From NCBI RefSeq assembly GCF_963082655.1, contig NC_081553.1, positions 227,615,827-227,679,826 on the forward strand: a stretch of 64,000 bases of DNA, given 5' to 3'. The notes under the pieces are model-generated. The model was not told where the DNA came from. It saw nothing but the letters and a program-made list of their open reading frames with translations, and ran no database searches. Positions 1 through 11,800 of the stretch are shown here, piece after piece. The position numbers were made by a program, and so were the translations under genes. The DNA comes from Stomoxys calcitrans (lineage: Eukaryota > Arthropoda > Insecta > Diptera > Muscidae). How positions within the stretch are numbered: the first letter of the stretch is position 1; every line of letters starts with the position of its first letter.

Positions 1-540
1 AATCCTTAGTTGTTTTCCTTACACGCCCCTAAATTCGTTCATGTTTGGTATTATGTCCACACCTAAGTGCCGGTATCTGGATTTCATAACAAATTGTATT
101 AAATTTTCGTTATCCCACAAAATGTTATCGCAAATTCGATTTAAAAGCAGTGTTATCGAAATTTAATATTTGAGAATGTTCATTGTTTAAGCCGATTAGA
201 AATTTTATTTTTTAAAAACGGTCGTAGCGAAATTTGGTTAAATTTTGGGAATTTTAGTTTGATGCGATTTTATCGGTTTCATCGATAATTGGAAATTCCG
301 GGAAATGTTATCGAAATTTCCCACATTTAAGATGAATTTCAATTTCATGAATAATTTTATAGATTTTTCCTTTTATCCGAGAAAATAATTATCGAAATTT
401 GATTTTCTCAGAAAATGTTATCGAACGTTTATTTCATATTTTTTTTTTAAATTGTTTGTAAAGAAAAATGTCGACAAAAAATTTAAGATATTCGTTTTTT
501 CCCATTTTTAATTAATTTCGAAAGCAGTATGTTTTGTTTC
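1..540. repeat. degenerate ATCGAAATT-rich AT repeat
   Basis: The block is AT-rich and the motif TTATCGAAATTT recurs many times in diverged form at irregular spacing of roughly 30-60 bp. The same motif family fills 2890-3440. It looks like an old minisatellite. No coding potential is visible. Confidence 0.45.
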
Positions 541-836
541 TTTGCAAATGCAACTTTGCCCACAAACATTCCATTCCAGGGGCAAACCTCTCACATATCA
601 TTGACTGCTGTCCGATTCAAGTTTTAGCTCAATGATAAGCTGAGTTTGAACGGTATGCCGCAGTGCGACACCCCTCTGGGCAGAAGTTTTTACATGGCGT
701 AGAACTTCACAAATGTCGTCTGTGTTAGGAGGGAATAACCAACGCTGAAAGAAAATTTTTTGATATTCTCGCCGGGATTCGAAACCAGACGTTCAGCGTC
801 ATAGGCAGATATGCTAACCTTTGCGCTACGGTGGCT
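541..836 (-). mobile_element. tRNA-derived SINE, near full length
   Basis: Read on the minus strand, the head begins GCCACCGTAGCGCAAAGG and the pol III B box is present in slightly mutated form (GTTTCGAATCC). The body (TCTCCAAAGAGG-type segment, then a GTTCGGACTCGG-type segment) and the 3' tail TTTGCCCACAAACATTCC (plus-strand reading) match the copies at 13.2, 16.6, 27.5 and 57.5 kb. Several substitutions mark it as an older insertion than the 27.5 kb copy. Confidence 0.75.
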
Positions 837-2560
837 TCCTTCTTTTTGTTCCTTTAATTTTCCAAATTTTTCATACCTCCTCCTTACTTGCCATCATCAG
901 CGAGTGCTTAGTTAAGTGGATACCACTCCACAGGCTCAATTGTTGACTATTTGCTTTAATGACGGACTCACTGGCTGGCGCATTGAATCGATGGATGACT
1001 GTCTCGCGGCTGAAATTGTTTGCACGATTGTGGCCGCATATATGAGTTGTTATAGGCACAAGGCATAAGGCACAGCATGATGGTTATTAGGCTAAAGAGG
1101 CTCACATGGAGTAATATAAAAAAAAATCGGATTTTACCAAGAAGAAAAGATTTTATAAAAAAAGGAACGCGAAGCAAAACTAAAAAGAAAAACACAAAAC
1201 TAAATTTCCTTTATTGTAGGAAAATTTTTGAGTTCCTTTTTTTTGCTAAGGCATCTATGGTGCCTAGTGCGAACCCCTTTGTATTTTTATGTTAATGTAG
1301 AACATGTCCATTCATTCTTATGTAGCATGTCAATGGCTGTTGGTTGGTTGTACGAGTATAGGCCATTGTTGCTGCTTGCTGCTGCCTCTGTTGATGATGT
1401 TTGCAATGATAATATTGTTGTCGCTGATACCCGTGTTATTGTCCTCGTTGCCCTTGTCCATCTCCAAAATGTTGTTGGAGATGATGTTGTACTGATGGCC
1501 GCAATAACAATGGTTTTTTTTTGTGGGGGGGTTACACATACAGAATGCACACACAGAACACTTCAAAGGAGCCACAAATGGGGCTTTATAAGGCAGGTTG
1601 GTTTCATGGAAAAAATGGGAGGAACATTAATTTTGAAAAATATTTTATGCCACATGTTTCATAGTTAAGATAACCAAGTCAATTTTCGACTTTTTAATGC
1701 CTACTTCCAGAAATTGTCCACTTTGGCAGCATGATGTTAAAGAAGGAAATATTCTATATCGAATTTTACCATGGGTCACTGAAGAAAAGAAATGTCTTTG
1801 TAGGTGCTACATATATCAGTCATATACTCATTTCTAAGCATTCCAACTACCATCGCCTATATAGACATGGTATGGAGTGTCCCATATTCAAAGGATCTCA
1901 CAGCCTCATGCGTATATGAGCTGCATGTTATCAAGTGAAATGTAATGAATGCACGTTGTACATTGTTCAAGTAGTACTCTTCTTTCCCCCCACCCCTGAA
2001 ACAGATACCACCAAAAAAGAATATAGAGGAAAAAATGCTCATGCTTGTTTTTAAGCGCTTGTTATTTGCTGTGTTTTTAATGTTCGTGATGGGCTGCTTT
2101 CGAATGTAGGATATGTCGAACATTCAAATATGTTCAAAAAATGTTCAACGCTTGAGTTGGAATGATTCAAAAATGTTCAAATTACAAACACACTTGAAAC
2201 TCTAAACAAAACGAAAACACATTTCAGCGAAATAAGAACCGCATACAACAAGCCATGATTGTTTGATTGTCAGCTAACAATGTCTGTCTTGGCCTCTTCT
2301 AGAGCTAGGCCTCTTTCAAGAGCCTCATATTCAATTAAGGTTGCACTTAATTATCGTTAATGATGAAGTCTTTCAAGTGGTGCCAAAGATATTTTGTTGT
2401 TAGCCAACGAACTATGAAGGAGCAAGAAGTTGCAAAGGACAAATTGCCATTTTCTATAACTGTGGGTGGATATTGAAGCAAACGTTTTTTGTGTACCAAA
2501 TATGTCAAAAATTTAAGAACACATTAAGTTTAGCCGGTTCCTTATCTTATGATATCCGCC
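837..2560. other. unassigned AT-rich sequence
   Basis: No element or gene is recognised. The segment at 1350-1500 is rich in CTG/GTT/GAT trinucleotides and gives N/Q-rich open frames on the minus strand, but these have no convincing start or splice context. Confidence 0.5.
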
Positions 2561-2602
2561 ACCATGGATATAAAAGGGTGCCATGACAGTACGGCCTAAA
2601 TT

Positions 2603-2890
2603 AAACAAGTTAACAGCGTTTGGTTCAGCCAGGCCGAACTTTGGATACCCACCACCTCGGGTATATATGCAAACCACCTTTCGCCATGGTATTTATGCAC
2701 CTATAGCAGTTATATCCAAATATGGTCCGATTTGGGTCAATGTGGCACAGACCTTAAGTGGTCTAATAAATAAAAGTCACCCTTTAGTTTGGGTTATATA
2801 TTGGTCTTTTTGGTTCCTATGTCGAAATACAGACCGATTTGAATCATAAAAATACACAAATTTGGCATAACCTACCCAAATATTTTGCTG
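2603..2890 (-). mobile_element. DINE fragment, 3' end (subfamily 2)
   Basis: The plus strand reads AAGTTAACAGCGTTTGGTTC then CCAGGCCGAACTTTGGATAC and CCACCACCTCGGGTATATAT. This is the reverse complement of the element 3' terminus also seen at 51.62 kb. It is followed by one diverged internal unit with ATATCCAAATATGGTCCGAT. The 5' part is missing; AT-rich repeat follows directly. Confidence 0.7.
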
Positions 2891-3440
2891 TTGTATATTG
2901 TATCGAAAAATTGCTTTTTGTGCTTTAAGAGAAATTTCTAACAAAATTTTATCGATACTAAATTATCGCTGTAAAATTTTATCGATACTAAATTATCGCT
3001 GTAAAATTTTATCGATACTAAATTATCGCTGTAAAATTTTATCGAAATTTGGTTTCATACTCTGGATTTTTATTCAGAAAACTTTAACAAAATTCGAATT
3101 TTGGGGAAAATTTTGGAACAATTTAATATGCGAAAAAATTATCGAAATTTTAATTGTTATCGAATTTTTATCGAATTCGATTTTTTTTAAATTTAGTCGA
3201 AATTTTTTTCACCAAGAAAATTTTGTAAGAATTGAGTTTTTAATGAATTATGAAAAATTTTAAATTCATAGAAAAATGTATCGAAATTGTTTTCTTAAGA
3301 AAATATCGGCGACATTGGATTTCCAAGCTTGATTGTCATGGAAAAATTTGTTGAAATGTTATTTTTACAATAAAAAAATTTATCGAAATTTGGTTTACCC
3401 TGAAAAAGTTATCGAGTTTGATAATACATAGTTTTCTTGT
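2890..3440. repeat. TATCGAAATT-rich repeat with a 30-bp triplet
   Basis: This is the same degenerate motif field as 1-540. Inside it, a 30-bp unit (AAAATTTTATCGATACTAAA plus TTATCGCTGT) is repeated three times without change at 2943-3032, and a fourth partial copy follows. The rest is diverged. Confidence 0.6.
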
Positions 3441-3445
3441 TTTTG

Positions 3446-4361
3446 TTTTACCCACCAGCATAGGATGGGGGTATAATAAAGTAGTCATTCCGTTTGTAAG
3501 CCATCTGAGTCGATCTAGCCATTTCCGTCCGTCTCTCGAAATCACGATAGTGGTCGAAAGTAAAGAGCTAGGCGCTTGAAATTTTGCACATATACCTACT
3601 ATGGATATAGAACGTTGGGGATGGGTCAAATGGGCCATACGGGTTCAGTTTACGATATAGCTCCCATATAAACCGATCTTCCGATTTGATTTCTTTAGCC
3701 CCTGGAGCCACTGTTTTTGCCCGATTTCCCGATTTGACTTCTTGAACCCTTACAAGCCGCAATTTTTGTTCGACTTGGCCGATATTTTGCACGTAGTGTT
3801 CCGTTAAGACTTCCAACAACTGTGTCAAGAACGGACCGAATCGGTCCTCAACCTGATATAGCCCCCATATAAATCAATCTCCCGATTTGACTTCTTTAGC
3901 CCCTGGAGCCACTGTTTTTGCCCGATTTCCCGATTTGACTTCTTGAACCCTTACAATCCGAAATTTTTGTCCGATTTGGCTGATATTTTGCATGTAGTGT
4001 TCTATTTAAACTTAAAACAACTGTGCCATATACGGTCCGAATGGGTCCTTAACCCATTATTGCTCCCATATAATCCGATCTCCCGATTTGACTTCTTGAC
4101 CACTTACATGTCGCAATTTTTGTCCAATTTTGCTGAAATTACGCATTCGGTATTCTGTAACGACTTTCAGCAAATGTGTCAAGTACAGTCCAAATCAGGC
4201 TATAACCTGATACAGCTCCCATATAAACCGGCATAAGTTTGGCATGGAGAAAAAATGTATGCCCTTCAACTAAATTCAGTTTGTAAAAATTTTTAGCAGA
4301 ATCCATGGTGGTGGGTTCCCAAGATTCGTCCCGGCCGAACTTAGCACGCTTTTACTTGTTT
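3446..4361 (+). mobile_element. DINE element, both ends present
   Basis: The 5' block (ACCCACCAGCATAGGATGGG, then GTCGATCTAGCCATTTCCGT) is followed by about four internal units with the CCATATAAACCGATCT / CCCGATTTGACTTCTTGA motifs. The 3' end is CCATGGTGGTGGGTTCCC and CCGGCCGAACTTAGCACGCT, closing with TTTTACTTGTTT. It is joined directly to another copy that starts at 4362. The open frames here are by-products of the internal units. Confidence 0.85.
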
Positions 4362-5075
4362 TATACCCACCTCCGTAGGAGGTCCAAATATCGATCTGTG
4401 GCCCCATAAGCCATGTCCGTCCGTCGAACGCGTAAAGCTGGCCGATTGAATTTTGTGCAGATACTTTTTTTCATGTCAGTCGTTGGGGATTGCAAATGGG
4501 CCGTATCTTTTCAGATTTGGATATAACCCCCATATAAACCGATTCGCCGATTTGACTTCTTGAACCCCTAGAAGCCTCAATTTTCATCCGATTTAGCTAA
4601 AATTTGGAACAAAGACTTGAGTCATGACTTCAAACATCTATGTCAAGTATGATGCGAATCGCTCTATGAACAGATATAGCCCCCGTATATACCGATCCCC
4701 GGATTAGACTTCTTGAGTCCTTAGAAGCATCCATTTTCATCTGATTTGGCTAAAATTTAGGATAAAGACTTGAGTTATGACTTCCAACATCCATGCCAAG
4801 TATGATCGGAATCGGTCTGTAAACATATAAAGCCCCATAAAATTTGGGATGAAGACTTGAGTTATGACTTACAACATCAGTGCCAAGTTTTATTTGAGTT
4901 GGTCAATATGGTGACATAGGCCACCCTAAGTGCCAATAGCCCGATATGACTTCTTGAGACGAAAATAATTCAAAGACAATCTCAGTTATTATGAGTATAT
5001 TTTTTGGGGAATCCATGGTGGTGGGTAGCCAAGATTCAGCCCGGCCGGCCGCTTTCACTTCTTATATGTAAACTT
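4362..5075 (+). mobile_element. DINE element in tandem with the preceding copy
   Basis: It begins TATACCCACCTCCGTAGGAG immediately after the 3' terminus of the preceding copy, and has a shortened 5' block with CCATGTCCGTCCGTCGAAC. Three diverged internal units follow, and the 3' end has CCATGGTGGTGGGTAGCC and CCCGGCCGGCC. It probably lies in an intron or flank of the Mpv17-like gene to its right. Confidence 0.8.
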
Positions 5076-5188
5076 CATAAACTTTGGTCTAAGTATCTCT
5101 TTTCATCTACTTCAGCCCTGTTGTGCGTAATTACCCAAATCCTTCATTGATTAAGTCTTCAAGTCATTACATTCATTGGCCAACTTAC

Positions 5189-5994
5189 CTCTTGTCGGGA
5201 TTCCTCTGTTGATCTGCCCTCCATGCGGCTCATGGTAAATAGAAATGTACCAATTGCGATGGGATCATATGCCACCAATTCTGTGAGGGCCTTGCACATC
5301 GATGATTTGATGTCTGTGCGTGGCCACATGACGGCTGCCACACGCATCCACATATAGAGAGCGGGTCCATTAAAGCAGACACCAAATAAACAGAATCTGC
5401 AAAAGATGACAAACCACAATGAATGAATGGCAAAGAAGGTTGTGAGTTAAGGTTGGGGAAAGAAGGGTAAGACCATACAGGGGGCAAACATGCCACATCA
5501 CCAAGTTGTGGCAAGTTCTTGATTGTTGAGAAACACACACTCACACACACATTGAGGCAGTGAAAGGGTGTCAGTGCAGTTAATGATTGTTTGCTCAAGT
5601 TGATTATGGTTAATGGCAGTTTGTTGGTCTGTCCTTCTGCTTGCAACTGTTTGTGCTCATTTGCTGTGGGTTTCCGGCCACAATGCTTTTCGAATTTTCT
5701 CTGCCAAACAGACCATATTTAATTAAGGTGTTAATTGTTGTTGGACCATGGACACAGATGACAACTGTTGGCAACTTTTAATGCATGGATGGTATGGTTT
5801 TGTGATGGCATTTCTTCTGGGAATACTTACTTGAGACATTTATTCCAATCATATGTTCTGAAATTCCTCTTCTCCACCAGAGTTTGTTCGGCCAGTGAAC
5901 CACATGGAAATAGAATTCCATAGGAAATCATACCACGTAGTATTTGATGTTTATGAGTGAATTCGGAAAATGTGCGAAAGACCCGGGTCAACAT
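5189..5994 (-). CDS. Mpv17/PMP22-family membrane protein, two 5' exons (partial gene)
   Basis: Exon 1 is 5831-5994 (start codon at 5994, 54 codons plus two bases) and exon 2 is 5189-5396. Exon 1 ends CTCAA|GTAAGT, exon 2 starts after TTTTGCAG and ends CAAGAG|GTAAGT, and joining them keeps one frame. The 124 residues run from MLTRVFRTFSEFTHKHQIL through RGMISYGILFPCGSL, FNGPALYMWMRVAAVMWPRT and VAYDPIAIGTFLF to MEGRSTEESRQE. The GP.LY.W.R and LVA..P..I..F....EG.S.EE patterns are typical of the family, which consists of small four-helix proteins of mitochondrial or peroxisomal membranes. Family members are about 170-200 residues, so the C-terminal 50-60 residues (usual WP..Q..NF motif) must lie in a further exon. 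I found none between 1 and 5188, so it may lie beyond the window edge. A TTTCTTTCAG acceptor at about 6072 suggests a 5'UTR intron. Confidence 0.85.
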
Positions 5995-6310
5995 TATTGT
6001 CTGTGCTTATTGTCTGGTGAGAAAAAGAAAGTGGCTGAGCTAACAGATTCTTTGGACTATACGATGGCGTTCTGAAAGAAATTACAAGAAATAAAAATAA
6101 ATTGAGTCTCAACCAGTAAGGAAGGGCAAAAGTCGGGCGGTGCCGTCTGTATAATACCCTACACCTACCCTATAAGTACCATGTGAGGCCTACATCCAAT
6201 TCTGAACCAATTTTAAAGGACCTCGGCGAGCAAATATGTTCAAACTGTAAAAACTACGGTTGACAAATGGCAACATTATGGCAAATTAGCCAAAATCTGA
6301 CGAACATATA

Positions 6311-6547
6311 TTGGGTTGCCCAAAAAGTAATTGCGGATTTTTCATATAGTAGGCGTTTACAAATTTGTTTACAGCTTGTGCCTCTGTAATTGCATTCTTT
6401 CTTCTGTCAGTTATCGGCTGTTACTTTTAGCTTGCTTTAGCAAAAAAGTGTAAAAAAAGTATATTTGATTAAAGTTCATTCTAAGTTTTATTAAAAATGC
6501 ATTTACTTTCTTTTAAAAAATCCGCAATTACTTTTTGGGCAACCCAA
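6311..6547. mobile_element. mariner-type MITE, intact ends
   Basis: The 237-bp element has perfect terminal inverted repeats of about 32 bp, beginning TTGGGTTGCCCAAAAAGTAA, and is flanked by TA on both sides (6309-6310 and 6548-6549). The interior has no open frame for a transposase. TA target duplication and this type of end are characteristic of Tc1/mariner elements. It sits inside the subfamily 3 repeat, whose ACATATATATGGG consensus is restored if the element is removed. A second copy is at 11561. Confidence 0.9.
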
Positions 6548-7610
6548 TATATGGGAGCTATATCTTTTTCTGAACCGATTCCTAACAAACTTCTCAGATA
6601 GTGTGGTAGTCGTCGAGGAAAGCGTTGTTCAAAATTTTGACAAGATAGGTCAATAAATGCACTTGCTTTGACCCTAGAAGTTATAATCTGGCGATATACA
6701 CATATGACAGCTTTATCTATATCCGGGCCGATTTCTATGAAATTCAGCTTTAATGTCGAGAGTTGTATAAAAATCCTTTCTGCCAAATTTGGAGAGAATC
6801 GGTTAACAAATGACTATTTTATTGCAGTATTTCTCAAAATCGGACGAACATATATATGAAAGCTATATCTAAATCTGAACCGATTTCGAGCAAACTCCTC
6901 AGATTCTGTGGCAGTCCGCGAAGAAAACGTTTTGCAAAATTTTGGCAAGATTGGTCAATAAATGTGATTGCAGTGGCTCTAGGAGTGAAAATCGGGCGAT
7001 ATATATATATGAGAGCTATATCTAAATCTGAACCGATTTCCATGAAATTCACCACTAACGCCGAGAGTCGTAAAAAAATCCTTTCTGCCAAATTACGAGA
7101 GAATCGTTTTACAAATTACCATTTTATTGCATTATTACTGAAAATCGGACGAACATATAAATAGGGGAGCTATATCTTAATCTGAACCAATTTTGTCCAA
7201 ACTCTATGTATATTGTGGTAGTTGTCGAAGAAAGCGATTTGCAAAATTTTGGCGAGATGGATCAATAAATGTGCTTGCGGTGGCTCTAGGAGTGAAAATC
7301 GGGCGATATATATATGAAAGCTATATCTAAATCTGAACCGATTTCCATGAAATTCCGCAGTAATATTGGAAGTCGTAAAAAAATCCCTCCTGCCGAATTT
7401 CGACAGAATCGGTTAACAAAAGACAATTTAATTGCAATATTAGTGCAAATCGGACGAACATATATATAGGAGCTATGTCTAAATCTGAACCGATTTTGAC
7501 CAAACTCTATTATGTTTATTGTGGTAGTTGTCGAAGAAAGCGGTTTGCAATATTTTTTCAAGATTGGTCAATAAATGCTTGCAGTGGCTCTAGGAGTGAA
7601 AATCGGGCGA

Positions 7611-8098
<488 letters not shown>

Positions 8099-8372
8099 GA
8101 TTTCCAATTTCCATGAAATTCCGCAGTAATATTGGAAGTCGTAAAAAAATCCCTCCTGCCGAATTTCGACAGAATCGGTTAACAAAAGACAATTTAATTG
8201 CAATATTAGTGCAAATCGACGAACATATATATAGGAGCTATGTCTAAATCTGAACCGATTTTGACCAAACTCTATTATGTTTATTGTGGTAGTTGTCGAA
8301 GAAAGCGGTTTGGAATATTTTTTCCAGATTGGTCAATAAATGCTTGCAGTGGCTCTAGGAGTGAAAATCGGG

Positions 8373-8903
<531 letters not shown>

Positions 8904-9699
8904 AAGGAGATAGGAGAAACGTCTATTCCGCAGAAAGAAAAAGAAAATGGAAAGACGTGAGTGTGAGCGAATTGAGATGTACAGGAGTCAGAATGAAGTC
9001 CGGAAATTCTACCAAAGAATTAAAAATTAAAACGATGGCTTGGGTGCAGGCACATCCTCCTGCAGAAACAAAGGGGGAAATCTGGTAACTGACATAGTTT
9101 GCATGCTGAAGATATGGAAAGAACATTTTACCCAACTGCTATTGTCCGACGTTGCCAGCGAAGAGGATACCGCAGAACCAATCCCTGATGATAGTAAAGA
9201 ATGTTTACCTCCTAGACAGAATGAGGTCCAAGTAGCAGTGACCCGACTAAAGAACAACAAGGCAGCAGGATGCGACGGGTTACCCGTTAAACTATTTAAA
9301 ACAACACGCAGATAAGGTGTATTCATAAACTTATGTGCGCAACCTGGTGCAGGCACATCCTCCTGCAGAGACAAAGAAGGAAATCTGGTAACTGACACAG
9401 ATAACATGCTGAGGATATGGAAAGAACATTTTACCCAACTGTTAGTGTCCGACGTTGGCGGCGAAGAGTATACCGCAGAACCAATCCCTGATGAAGGTAT
9501 AGAATGTTTACCTCCTGGGTCAGAATGTGGTCCAAGTTTGCAGTGACCTGGATAAAGAACAACAAAGCAGCAGGAGCCGACGGGTTACCCGCTGAACTAT
9601 TTCAAACAGGAGGCGACACGATGATAAGGCGTATGCATCTGCTTATCTACGAATCTGGCTTATCTAGAATGCTTACCTTCTAGTCAGGTCCAAGTAGCG

Positions 9700-10362
9700 G
9701 TGACCCGACTAAAGAACAATAAGACAGCAGGAGCCGACGTTTTACCCGCTGAACTATTTAAGACCGGAGGCGATACGCTGATTCTGACTTATCTAGAATG
9801 CTTACCTTCTAGTCAGATCCAAGTAGCGGTGACCCGACTGAAGAACACCAAGGCAGCAAGAGCCGATGGGTTATCCGCTAAACTATTTAAGACCGGAGGC
9901 GACACGCGGATATGGCGTATGCATCAGCTTATCTGCGCAATCTGGCTAGAAGAACGCATACCCGATGATTGGAACCTCAGCATACTATGTCCCGTACACA
10001 AGAAAGGAGACAAGATGGAATGTGCCAACTACAGAGGAATAAGTCTCCTCCCCATCGCATCCAAGAAACTCTCGAGCGTACTCTGTGAAAGAAGATTAAA
10101 ACCTAAAGTCAATGAGATAATTGTGCCCTATCAATGCGGCTTTAGACCTGGTAAATCCACGCTATACCAGATTTTCACACTGCGCCAAATCCTGGAAAAG
10201 ACGCGAGAAGGACAAATCAACACCTTTGCTGACTACATAGTCGCCTGCGATACTCCTTTACGTTCAAAGGTATTTCAAGCCATGTCTGAGTTTGGTATCC
10301 CTCCAAAATTATTAAGACTCTGCAGCATGACACTTGCTGATACGCGTTCCTCAGTAAGATAA
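9700..10362 (+). pseudogene. RT palm and fingers fragment of LINE A
   Basis: The 220-codon open frame is the longest intact piece of copy 1. It contains two tandem versions of the RT start (TRLKNNKTAGADVLPAELF, then TRLKNTKAARADGLSAKLF), then ERIPDDWNLSILCPVHKKGD, NYRGISLLPIAS, CGFRPGKSTL and RSKVFQAMSEFGIPPKLLRL. The expected FVDYKAAFD core is damaged (FADYIVACD), so a catalytic aspartate context is altered. The YADD box lies outside this frame after a shift. It cannot encode active enzyme. Confidence 0.8.
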
Positions 10363-10789
10363 TAGGAAAGAATCTCTCCGAACCATTTAATACCAAATGA
10401 GGTTTCAGACAAGGAGACAGCCTATCGTGTGATCTCTTTAACATGCTGCTGGAGAAGTTCATACGAGATGCAGATGTCAATAGATATGGCACACTAATCA
10501 CTCGCCTACGCCGACGACATCGATATCATAGGTCGTTCACCGAAAATAGTAATTGCAGCCTTTTAAAGAATCGAAAGGGAATCAGTGAAAATGGGTCTGG
10601 CAGTAAATGCAGATAAGATGAAATGGATGGTTTCAACTCCCAAAAAGCCTTGCACAACCGAGCAGATAAAAAAAATGGAAAAAGTTGAGAACCACAGCTT
10701 TGAGATAGTAACTTTATCTACCTCGACACCGCCGTAACGGAAACGATTGACATCATTTTTGGGATTTAGCGAAGAATAATACTGGCAAA

Positions 10790-10872
10790 CTGCACTCTTT
10801 GATATGTGAGAAGTTGCGCCTGTTCCTTAGTGGAATGTTCATGGGCAAAATTTGCATTTGCAATACTTGGAA
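10790..10872 (+). mobile_element. 5'-truncated SINE insertion inside LINE A
   Basis: The LINE sequence is interrupted by GATATGTGAGAAGTTGCGCC...TTAGTGGAATGTTCATGGGC...TTTGCATTTGCA, which is the 3' tail of the tRNA-derived SINE. The flanks ACTGGCAAAC and ACTTGGAAAC look like an imperfect target duplication. Only about 75 bp of the SINE is present. Confidence 0.7.
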
Positions 10873-11407
10873 ACAGATGTTACTTTGGACAAAGTAAGCA
10901 GTTAAGAAACAAGGCCAACTCTCGACAGATGAAGATGACACTATACAAGAGACTGATACTACCCGTGCTGTTATATGGTTCTGAGGCATGGATACTTGTG
11001 AAAGCAGATGAGGCAGTACTTGGAGTATTTGAGAGAGAGAGAGAGATTCTTCGTAAAATATATGGACCAGTTTGCGTTAATGGAGAATATAGGCGACCTA
11101 TGAACCACGAGCTGTATGAGCTGTATGACGACGATTGCATAGTTTAACGCATCCAAATACAAGGGCTGCGTTTGATAGGTCATGTTGTCAGAATGGATGC
11201 AGAAGCCCCAGCAAAGAAGTCTTTTGAAGACAAACACGGTGAAGACCAAAAGCCCGATGGAAAGACCAAGTGGTGGGAGACACCTCAAAGCTTGGTGTCA
11301 GAGATTTTAAAATGAGCGCAGTAGATCGAGGCGCTTGGAACGCTATTCTACGTTCGGCTAGTGAAACAAATATTCTGTCATAGCCAGTTAAAGTAAAGTA
11401 AGTACTT

Positions 11408-11558
11408 TGTACACAAATTAACATGGACAGACGGGCGGACAGACAGACAGTCGGACATAGCTAAATCGAATCAAAAAGTGATTCTGAGTCGATGGGTCTA
11501 CTTATCAATAGGTCCATCTCTCTTCCTTTTGGTTGTTACCAACAAATTCACTAAATTA
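11408..11558 (-). mobile_element. DINE-like 5' block fragment (subfamily 4)
   Basis: On the minus strand it reads TTGGTAACAACCAAAAGG, AGAGATGGACCTATTGATAA, GACTCAGAATCACTTTTTGA, then a run of GTCTGTC and TTAATTTGTG. The same block, with its hairpin end, is at 34186-34380. It joins LINE A on the left and a MITE on the right. Confidence 0.6.
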
Positions 11559-11560
11559 TA

Positions 11561-11798
11561 TTGGGTTGCCCAAAAAGTAATTGGGGATTTTTCATATAGT
11601 CGGCGTTGACAAATTTTTTCACAGCTTGTGACTCTGTAATTGCATTCTTTCTTCTGTCAGTAATCAGCTGTTACTTTTAGCTTGCTTTAGAAAAAAAGTG
11701 TAAAAAAAAGTATATTTGATTAAAGTTCATTCTAAATTTTATTAAAAATGCATTTACTTTCTTTTAAAAAATCCGCAATTACTTTTTGGGCAACTCAA
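11561..11798. mobile_element. mariner-type MITE, second copy
   Basis: The 238-bp element is flanked by TA on both sides (11559-11560 and 11799-11800). Its inverted repeats begin TTGGGTTGCCCAAAAAGTAA, with one mismatch near each end. By eye it differs from the 6311 copy at about a dozen positions, plus one A insertion. It encodes nothing. Confidence 0.9.
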
Positions 11799-11800
11799 TA

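Noticed and set aside
1330..1575. Minus-strand N/Q-rich frame (ILEMDKGNEDNNTGISDNN) as an exon
   Set aside because: The codon choice looks protein-like, but the frame is driven by AAC/CAG trinucleotide runs, is preceded by C and A homopolymers and lacks convincing splice sites.
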